This document shows positions 12,297-18,143 of a stretch of 18,143 bases of DNA, piece after piece. Location of the stretch: contig JBJXFX010000089.1 in assembly GCA_046152925.1 (NCBI GenBank), forward strand, positions 1 through 18,143, written 5' to 3'. The position numbers and the translations under genes were made by a program. The notes below the pieces were generated by a model, which saw only the letters and a list, made by a program, of their open reading frames with translations, had not been told where the DNA came from and did no database searches. The first letter of the stretch is position 1. Each line of letters begins with the position of its first letter. This DNA comes from CAMAUF01 sp046152925. Its GTDB lineage: Bacteria > Chloroflexota > Dehalococcoidia > Tepidiformales > Tepidiformaceae.

Positions 12297-14303
12297 TTGT
12301 ATTCTCGATGGTTTCGCACCAGTTTCATCTACATGCTCATCCTGGTGGCGGTGATTGCCATCGTTTTCGCGCTCTTCTCGGGGGGCGATGACCACCAGAA
12401 GAAACCCTTCGGCGACGTCATCACCGACGTCGAAGCCGGAAAAGTGGAGAAGCTCCAGATCGACGGGCGCTCCGTCGAAGCCACCTACTACGCCGACGAC
12501 GCCGACGGGAAGCCGGTGATCTTCACGACCCGCATCGGCCCGAACACGGACCTCGAGAAGCTCCTCGTCGACAAAGAGATCCCGCTGCAGTCCGCCGGAC
12601 CGAATAGCAAGGGCGTCGACCTCGAATACAAGGACGGCGGCGGCTTCGGGCCTTGGTTCAGCCTGATCCTGAACCTGCTCCCGTTCCTCCTCTTCGGCCT
12701 CTTCCTCTTGCTCATCATGCGCCAGGCGCAGGGCTCCAACAGCCAGGCCATGAGCTTCGGCAAGAGCCGCGCGCGCCTGTTCACCGGCAGCAAAGTCTCC
12801 GTGACCTTCCAGGATGTTGCTGGCGTCGATGAAGCGAAGGAAGAGCTCGCCGAAGTTGTCGAGTTCCTCAAGTACCCCGAAAAGTTCGCCGCCCTTGGCG
12901 CGCGCATCCCGAAGGGCGTCCTCCTCGTCGGCCCCCCGGGTACCGGCAAGACGCTGCTCTCGCGCGCCGTCGCCGGCGAAGCCGGCGTGCCTTTCTTCAG
13001 CATCTCTGGCTCTGAGTTCGTCGAGATGTTCGTCGGTGTCGGCGCGAGCCGCGTCCGCGACCTCTTCGACCAGGCCAAGAAGAACTCGCCGTGCATCGTC
13101 TTCGTCGACGAAATCGACGCGGTCGGCCGCCAGCGCGGCGCCGGCCTCGGCGGCTCCCACGACGAGCGCGAGCAGACCCTTAACCAAATCCTCGTCGAGA
13201 TGGACGGCTTCGACACCGGCACCAACGTCATCGTCATCGCCGCCACGAACCGCCCCGACATCCTCGACCCCGCCCTGCTCCGCCCCGGCCGCTTCGACCG
13301 CAAAGTCGTGCTCGATGCCCCCGACGTGAAGGGCCGCGAGGCCATCCTCAACGTCCACTCCAAGGGCAAGCCCCTCGGGGACGACGTCAACGTCCAGATC
13401 CTCGCGAAGGCCACTCCGGGCTTCAGCGGCGCCGACCTGGCGAACCTCGTCAACGAGGGCGCCATCCTCGCCGCCCGGCGCAACAAGAAGGTCATCGGCA
13501 TGAATGAGCTCGAGGAGGCCATCGACCGCGTGGTCATGGGCCCTGAGCGCAAGAGCAAGGTCATGTCCGAGCTGGAAAAGAAGGTCACCGCCTACCACGA
13601 AGGCGGCCACGCCATCGTTGGCCACTTCCTTCAGACCCACCTGACGGTCTACAAGGTCACGATCATCTCGCGCGGCATGTCGGGTGGGCACACTCGCTAC
13701 TTGCCTAACGACGAGACCCACTACACCACCCCGACGATGTACAAATCCATGATGGCCGGGGCGCTCGGCGGGCATGCCGCCGAAGAGATCGTCTTCGGCG
13801 AGGCGTCGACCGGGCCATCGAGCGATATCGAACAAGTCACGCGCATCGCGCGGTCGATGGTCACGCGCCTTGGCATGTCCAAGAAGCTCGGGCCGCGCAC
13901 CTTCGGCCGAAGTGAGGAGCTCGTCTTCCTCGGCCGCGAAATCTCGGAGACGCGCAACTATTCCGAGAAGATCGCCGAAGAGATCGACGACGAAGTCCGC
14001 GAACTCATCGCCGAAGCACAAGACCGGGCGCGGGCCGTGCTCGGGGAGCGGCGCAAGCTGCTGGATAAGCTCGCCACCGTTTTGATGGAGGTCGAGACCA
14101 TCGAAGGGGAACTGCTCAAGCGGCTCCTCGATAGCGACCCGGACGAGCCGTGGCCGCCCGCCGACCTCCGCCCGCGCAACGAACCGCCGGCCCCGCCGCG
14201 CATCGCCGACGAGCGCCCGCGCCAGGCGTTCGACCCCAAGCCCGCCCCCGGCCTCGCGTGGGAAGGCGGCCAGACCCGGATCGACGGTGACCCCCAACCC
14301 TGA
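12297..14303 (+). CDS. ftsH: ATP-dependent zinc metalloprotease FtsH
   Basis: This membrane-bound AAA+ protease degrades misfolded membrane proteins and regulatory substrates. The 668 residues run in order: TM1 (about 10-28), an extracytoplasmic domain, TM2 (about 121-141), Walker A GPPGTGKT (212-219), Walker B IVFVDE (267-272), the second region of homology ATNRPDILDPALLRPGRFDR (316-335), and zinc motif HEGGH (434-438; usual form HEAGH) with D510 (SSDIEQ) as third ligand. I chose TTG 12297, giving MYSRWFRTSFIYMLIL, because it follows GGAG by 7 bases and matches FtsH N-termini; the longer reading crosses the promoter. A Pro/Arg/Asp-rich tail of about 55 residues ends the protein. Confidence 0.97.
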   Translation: MYSRWFRTSFIYMLILVAVIAIVFALFSGGDDHQKKPFGDVITDVEAGKVEKLQIDGRSVEATYYADDADGKPVIFTTRIGPNTDLEKLLVDKEIPLQSAGPNSKGVDLEYKDGGGFGPWFSLILNLLPFLLFGLFLLLIMRQAQGSNSQAMSFGKSRARLFTGSKVSVTFQDVAGVDEAKEELAEVVEFLKYPEKFAALGARIPKGVLLVGPPGTGKTLLSRAVAGEAGVPFFSISGSEFVEMFVGVGASRVRDLFDQAKKNSPCIVFVDEIDAVGRQRGAGLGGSHDEREQTLNQILVEMDGFDTGTNVIVIAATNRPDILDPALLRPGRFDRKVVLDAPDVKGREAILNVHSKGKPLGDDVNVQILAKATPGFSGADLANLVNEGAILAARRNKKVIGMNELEEAIDRVVMGPERKSKVMSELEKKVTAYHEGGHAIVGHFLQTHLTVYKVTIISRGMSGGHTRYLPNDETHYTTPTMYKSMMAGALGGHAAEEIVFGEASTGPSSDIEQVTRIARSMVTRLGMSKKLGPRTFGRSEELVFLGREISETRNYSEKIAEEIDDEVRELIAEAQDRARAVLGERRKLLDKLATVLMEVETIEGELLKRLLDSDPDEPWPPADLRPRNEPPAPPRIADERPRQAFDPKPAPGLAWEGGQTRIDGDPQP

Positions 14304-14312
14304 AGTTGACCC

Positions 14313-14361
14313 CCGCACCGCCAGTGGTCACGATGGCCCTCCAGCCATGACCACTGTGCGG
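14313..14361. promoter_or_regulatory. large interrupted hairpin between ftsH and the MFS gene
   Basis: CAGTGGTCA (14322-14330) is the perfect reverse complement of TGACCACTG (14348-14356). Outside them CCGCA (14313-14317) pairs with TGCGG (14357-14361), and inside TGGC (14334-14337) pairs with GCCA (14344-14347). The structure fills almost the whole 66-base gap and ends 8 bases before ATG 14370. No T-tract follows, so it is not a canonical intrinsic terminator. It could be an operator dyad, an attenuating or stabilising mRNA structure, or a weak bidirectional terminator. Confidence 0.65.
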
Positions 14362-14369
14362 ACCCGCTA

Positions 14370-15653
14370 ATGGCCGAACGCCACGACCCCTTTGCCGCCC
14401 TTCGACAGCGGACGTTCCAGTTCTATCTGGTGTCCCGCTTCGGGGGCGGCATGGCCATGATGCTCGTGCAGTCAGCGCTGTTCTGGCAGGTGTACGACAT
14501 CACGGGCTCGAAGTGGCAAATCGCCATCACTGGCCTTGTGCAGTTCATCCCGTCGCTTGGCCTGAGCCTCGTGGCCGGCGCCCTCGCCGATTCTATCGAT
14601 CGCCGGAAGATCTCCGTCGTCGCCCAATCCCTGATGGCGCTGGCGATCGGCGGCCTCTGCATCAACGCGCTGAGCAGCGACCCTCAGCTCGCCGCCATCT
14701 ACGGTCTCATCCTGATCAACGGCACGGCCGGAGTCTTCGATGCGCCAGCCCGCGCCGGCATCCTCCCGCTCACCCTGACGAAGGAGACCTTCGCGAACGG
14801 CATCGTCGTCTCTGGGGTCGCGCAACAGCTCTCGTTCGTCTCGGGGCCGGCGCTCGGCGGGCTCCTCATTTGGCTTTCGGGTGTGGGACTCGCGTTCGGG
14901 GTGGCCGCCGGGCTGATCGCCAGCTCGGTCCTCATCACGGCCACGCTTCGGCTTCGGATCGAAGACATCGCCAAACGGGCGGTCAGCCTTCAGGGCATCG
15001 TCGAAGGCGTCCGCTTCGTCCGGCGCCGGCCGGAAGTCCTCGGGTCCATGACCTTGGACATGTTCGCGGTGATCTTCGGCGGCGCCACGGCGCTCCTCCC
15101 CATTTATGCACGTGAGATCCTCGACGTCGGCTCCCTTGGCTACGGCCTCCTCCTCGGGGCGATCGATGGTGGCGCACTCATTATGTCGCTCGTTATGGTC
15201 TTCGTCCCGCTCCCCAAGCGCCCCGGCAAAGTGCTGCTCTTCGCAGTTGCCGGCTTCGGGCTAGCGACCATCATCTTCGGTCTCTCGCGCTCATTTGCTC
15301 TCTCCCTCACCGCTTGCGCGCTGATCGGGATGTCCGACCAGGTCAGCGTCGTGATGCGCCAAACGACCATTCAACTCGCGACGCCCGACGCACTCCGCGG
15401 CCGCGTGACCTCGGTCAACATGCTCTTCATCGGCGCTTCGAACCGGCTCGGCGCGGTCGAATCGGGAGCCGTCGCGGCCTTGACGACGACGACCTTCGCC
15501 GTCGTCAGCGGCGGCTTTGGCACACTGGCGGTGCTTGGCGCCGTCGCCTGGAAGATGCCCGGCCTCGCCCGCTATCGCACCGACGCCAAGCCGGTCGAGG
15601 TTGTTGGCGAAGCAACGCCCGCGGCAGCCGCGACGGCGGCAGGCGGCTCCTGA
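14370..15653 (+). CDS. MFS transporter (MFS_3/EntS-like)
   Basis: This 427-residue integral membrane transporter shows the pattern of a 12-helix major facilitator with long hydrophobic segments throughout. Motif A between TM2 and TM3 is GALADSIDRRK (70-80). The central cytoplasmic loop is about 193-225 (RLRIEDIAKRAVSLQGIVEG), and the second-half conserved segment is DALRGRVTSVNMLF (340-353), as in the EntS-type exporter group. A hydrophilic Ala-rich tail follows residue 405. Substrates of this group include siderophores and drugs; none can be inferred here. ATG 14370 has no clear Shine-Dalgarno and follows a strong hairpin, so translation may be coupled to structure or to ftsH read-through. 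Its TGA is immediately followed by the stop of the convergent LutABC-like gene with no base between. Confidence 0.92.
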   Translation: MAERHDPFAALRQRTFQFYLVSRFGGGMAMMLVQSALFWQVYDITGSKWQIAITGLVQFIPSLGLSLVAGALADSIDRRKISVVAQSLMALAIGGLCINALSSDPQLAAIYGLILINGTAGVFDAPARAGILPLTLTKETFANGIVVSGVAQQLSFVSGPALGGLLIWLSGVGLAFGVAAGLIASSVLITATLRLRIEDIAKRAVSLQGIVEGVRFVRRRPEVLGSMTLDMFAVIFGGATALLPIYAREILDVGSLGYGLLLGAIDGGALIMSLVMVFVPLPKRPGKVLLFAVAGFGLATIIFGLSRSFALSLTACALIGMSDQVSVVMRQTTIQLATPDALRGRVTSVNMLFIGASNRLGAVESGAVAALTTTTFAVVSGGFGTLAVLGAVAWKMPGLARYRTDAKPVEVVGEATPAAAATAAGGS

Positions 15654-18143
15654 CTACGCACCTTCGAGCACGACCACCAGCTGCTCGCTCCCGTGGATGC
15701 CACGGACGATGATCTTCTCGATGTCGGCCGTCCGCGAGGCGCCCGTGAGGATGAGCGCGTCCCTCGTCCCGAGCAGGGGCCCGGCGTCGTGGGGATGGCG
15801 GACCAGCGTCCCGGCATCGAGCCGGACGATGACGCGCGAGGCCGCGAGCAACGGCCGGCGCGCAGCATCCGCGCCCGTGAGCACCACCGACCCCGTGTTC
15901 GCGATCCCGCCTGCGGCCCGCAGTTCGCGGTCGCCCGCTTCCGCCGCCGGGGCCGTTGCGAGCACCGTGATCCCGAGCGAGCTCGCCCGTTGCCGGAACA
16001 GCTCGGCAAGGTCGCCCGGGGGTTCGTCCCAACGCGCGATAGCGGGCAGGCCCGGGTCCGATTGGACGCGCGGGCGGTCCAGGCTCGCGGGGTCGCGGCC
16101 AGGCGCGAGCGCCGGGAGCTGGCGCTGGTCGCCGGGCGCCCGCCGGCTGAGCATCAAACGCCCGCCGGTCTTGAGGCCGGCGCGGCCGGCAGTCGCGGCC
16201 AATCGCGAACGCGTGCTCCCCGCGAAGGTCAGCGCCCAACTCTTCCAGACCGCGCGCTCAGCGGGTTTCGCCGCCTTGCCGCTGGCGACGCCGTCCGACC
16301 GGAGGTCCAGCAGCATCCGATGCAACGGGATGCCCACCGGGCAGACCTCGGTGCAGCGCCCGCAGAGGCTCGACGCGAACGGCAGGTCCGCGAACCGCCC
16401 ATCCGGCCAGAGCAGCGGCGACAGGACCGCGCCGATCGGCCCCATGTAGGGCGTCCCGTAGCTGAGGCCTCCCGCCGAACGGTAGACCGGGCAGCCGTTC
16501 ATGCAGGCGCCGCAGCGGATGCACTTGAGGATCTCCTGGTACTTCTCGTCCGTCGCGATCCGCGAACGTCCGTTGTCGACGAAGACGACGTGCCGCTCTT
16601 GCCCGGCGTCGGGGCCGCCAAGGAAGTGCGAAAACGAAGTGAGCGGCTGAGCGGTCGCGCTCGGCGCAAGGACCTCGAGGATCGAGAGCGCCGCCGCCTC
16701 ATCCGCGACCACCTTCTCGATCCCCGTGACCGAGATGTGCAGCTTCGGGTGGCTCACGCCAAGCGCGACGTTGCCTTCGTTCTCCACGATCATCAGCCGG
16801 CCTGTGGAAGCGACCACCGCGTTGGCGCCCGTGATCGCTGCGTCGCAGTCCTTGAAGAAGTCGCCGACAACGTCGCGGACGTAGCGAGAGAGCCGCGTCG
16901 GGTCGTCATCCGGGAAGCTGGAGCCGGTCCGCTCCAACAGTTCTTTGATCCGTCCGCGGTTGAGGTGAAGGGCCGGCGCGGTGATGTGGCTTGGGCCGCG
17001 CCCTTCGATGTCCACGATGTACTCGCCGATGTCCGTCTCGAGCACGTCGATGCCCGCCTCGCGCAGCGCGTGGGTGAGCCCGATTTCCTCGCCGACCATC
17101 GTCTTCGACTTCGGCACACGCTTCGCCTCGCCGAGCAACCGCTTCACGATTGCGACGGCCTCTTCGGCGGTCGCGGCACGGTGGTAGCCAATCCCCTGGG
17201 TCGCGAACGACGCCCGGACCTGGTCGTGCAGGGCGTCGAGGTTGGCCACGGCGTAGGCGCGCGCGGCCGAGGCTCGCCGCTTTGCGTCCTCTGGCCCGCG
17301 TTCGAGCATCGCCGCCGAATCGCCGACGAGCTTGCGCATGATCGGCGTCACGACCTCCACCGGCCGCTCGCGCGCAATCTCTTTGCGCGAACGCGCCCGA
17401 TAGCCGACCAGCGCCTCGGCCTCCGCCTCGTCCATCAGCGGGAGCGGCTCGGCCAGCGCCTTCGCGAGCAGCTCAGCGACGCTCCAGGTTTCCAGCCGCA
17501 TCGCCTTGCCGCGCGCCCCTGCCTCGATCTGGCCAAGGCAGGAAAGGTCGGTCGACACCACCACCCCGGCGCCAGTCGCGTCGATATCCCGCAGCTTGGA
17601 GTCGAGCATCGTGTTCGAGACTTCGGGCAGCTTCACGCTGAAGGAGCCGCCAAACCCGCAGCACTCCGCTTCGAACGCGAGCCGCCGGAGCCGGAGGCCG
17701 GCGACCTGGCCGAGCAACCCCACGACCGCGTCCGTCGCGCCGAGCTCCCGGCGGCAGTGGCACGAATCGTGGTAGGTCACCGTCCCGGCGAGGCGCAGGG
17801 AGAGGGCCGCGAGGTTCGGGTGGCCCGCCACGTAGGTGGCGAACTCCACGACGCGATGGCCGAGCTTCTCGGCGCCCTCGCGCTTCGTGCCTTCGAACAG
17901 CGATGGCAAGTAGTGCTGCACCATGCTCGTACACGAACCCGAAGGGACGACGACCGTGTCGAACTCCTTCACCTGGCGCAGCAGCGCGAGGCCAACCGAC
18001 CGCGCCTCGCCGCGGAAGCCGCTGTTGAAGGCCGGTTGCCCACAGCAGCCGCCGGGCAAGCTCTCGACCTCGTCGCCAAGCGCAGTCAGCACCTGGCGGA
18101 TGTGCCGCTCCTCGGAAGGGCGCAGCGTGGCGACATAGCAGGG
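15654..18143 (-). CDS. LutA-LutB-LutC fusion, L-lactate utilisation iron-sulfur oxidoreductase (5' end outside window)
   Basis: LutA, LutB and LutC normally form a three-protein complex oxidising L-lactate to pyruvate. Here all three lie in one frame of at least 829 residues, numbered from the first visible codon. The LutA part (1 to about 235) has cysteine-rich motifs GGCCGQPAFNSG (C33, C34), DSCHCRRELG (C128, C130) and ECCGFGGSF (C161, C162). The LutB part (about 255-610) has a LUD domain (TGANAVVASTGRLMIVENEG, about 438-457), then [4Fe-4S] motifs CIRCGACMNGCPV (C541, C544, C547, C551) and CGRCTEVCPVGIPLHRM (C594, C597, C601). A Pro/Arg linker leads to a LutC-like LUD segment with GGIANTGSVVL (745-755), shorter than stand-alone LutC. 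I see no internal stop or frameshift. The first visible residues, PCYVATLRPSEERHIRQVL, resemble a LutA N-terminus lacking about 8-12 residues. Confidence 0.9.
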   Translation of the reverse strand, partial: PCYVATLRPSEERHIRQVLTALGDEVESLPGGCCGQPAFNSGFRGEARSVGLALLRQVKEFDTVVVPSGSCTSMVQHYLPSLFEGTKREGAEKLGHRVVEFATYVAGHPNLAALSLRLAGTVTYHDSCHCRRELGATDAVVGLLGQVAGLRLRRLAFEAECCGFGGSFSVKLPEVSNTMLDSKLRDIDATGAGVVVSTDLSCLGQIEAGARGKAMRLETWSVAELLAKALAEPLPLMDEAEAEALVGYRARSRKEIARERPVEVVTPIMRKLVGDSAAMLERGPEDAKRRASAARAYAVANLDALHDQVRASFATQGIGYHRAATAEEAVAIVKRLLGEAKRVPKSKTMVGEEIGLTHALREAGIDVLETDIGEYIVDIEGRGPSHITAPALHLNRGRIKELLERTGSSFPDDDPTRLSRYVRDVVGDFFKDCDAAITGANAVVASTGRLMIVENEGNVALGVSHPKLHISVTGIEKVVADEAAALSILEVLAPSATAQPLTSFSHFLGGPDAGQERHVVFVDNGRSRIATDEKYQEILKCIRCGACMNGCPVYRSAGGLSYGTPYMGPIGAVLSPLLWPDGRFADLPFASSLCGRCTEVCPVGIPLHRMLLDLRSDGVASGKAAKPAERAVWKSWALTFAGSTRSRLAATAGRAGLKTGGRLMLSRRAPGDQRQLPALAPGRDPASLDRPRVQSDPGLPAIARWDEPPGDLAELFRQRASSLGITVLATAPAAEAGDRELRAAGGIANTGSVVLTGADAARRPLLAASRVIVRLDAGTLVRHPHDAGPLLGTRDALILTGASRTADIEKIIVRGIHGSEQLVVVLEGA

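Noticed and set aside
12270..14318. 682-codon open frame antisense to ftsH
   Set aside because: It mirrors ftsH codon by codon in a high-GC gene, has no recognisable domain and is rich in Ala, Asp, Glu, Val and Arg as expected for a shadow frame. The ftsH frame carries complete AAA+ and protease motifs.
15654..16520. Apparent loss of one cysteine in the second LutB cluster motif
   Set aside because: As far as I recall, LutB proteins commonly have a three-cysteine CGxCxxVCP motif here, with further ligands elsewhere, so it is not a defect.
1..18143. CRISPR array, insertion sequence, prophage or defence island
   Set aside because: No regularly spaced repeats, transposase, integrase or phage genes, or defence effectors beyond the single toxin-antitoxin pair, were found on reading through.

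Overview
This is an 18.1 kb, gene-dense, high-GC (about two thirds G+C by eye) bacterial chromosome segment. It contains no rRNA, tRNA, CRISPR array, transposase or phage gene that I can recognise. Coenzyme F420 genes (npdG and cofE), GTG and TTG starts, TAnnnT promoter boxes without clear -35 boxes, and an FtsH N-terminus of the SRWFRxxFIYxLIL type suggest Chloroflexota, possibly a high-GC Dehalococcoidia-like lineage. This is an inference; an actinobacterial relative is the main alternative.

Layout. Positions 1-681 hold a VapB/VapC-type toxin-antitoxin pair with a more mixed codon style than the rest. Positions 723-2837 hold a crotonase-family enzyme and a cytochrome P450. Positions 2871-4518 hold queG (epoxyqueuosine reductase), overlapped by an L-2-amino-thiazoline-4-carboxylate hydrolase-like gene. 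Positions 4617-5396 encode a membrane-anchored YceI-like protein, closed by an intrinsic terminator. A VOC-family protein (5556-6080) then faces a minus-strand pair, dapB and a SnoaL-like protein (7350 down to 6088). The divergent region between dapB and a lipoprotein gene (7564-8145) carries an imperfect long inverted repeat. Next come a second P450 with a translationally coupled 78-residue protein (8261-9798). The minus-strand operon npdG - alpha/beta hydrolase - cofE runs from 12015 to 9795. FtsH and an MFS exporter-like protein lie at 12297-15653. The right edge holds a minus-strand gene in which LutA, LutB and LutC are fused into one polypeptide; its first few codons lie outside the window.

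How the genes fit together. Housekeeping functions (DapB, QueG, FtsH) are interleaved with catabolic and redox functions: crotonase, two P450s, hydrolase, VOC and SnoaL proteins, the F420 enzymes and lactate oxidation. This would suit an aerobic heterotroph using acyl-CoA, hydroxylated or terpenoid/steroid-like substrates, but no complete pathway is visible. Packing is tight: two convergent gene pairs share or abut stop codons, and several starts overlap the preceding stop.

The observations I consider most worth checking are the LutA-LutB-LutC fusion, the inverted repeat in the dapB/lipoprotein promoter region, the recurrent -10 boxes that imply leaderless transcripts, the P450 lacking the I-helix acid, and the small protein coupled to the second P450. 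I found no clearly new multi-gene defence or mobile system.
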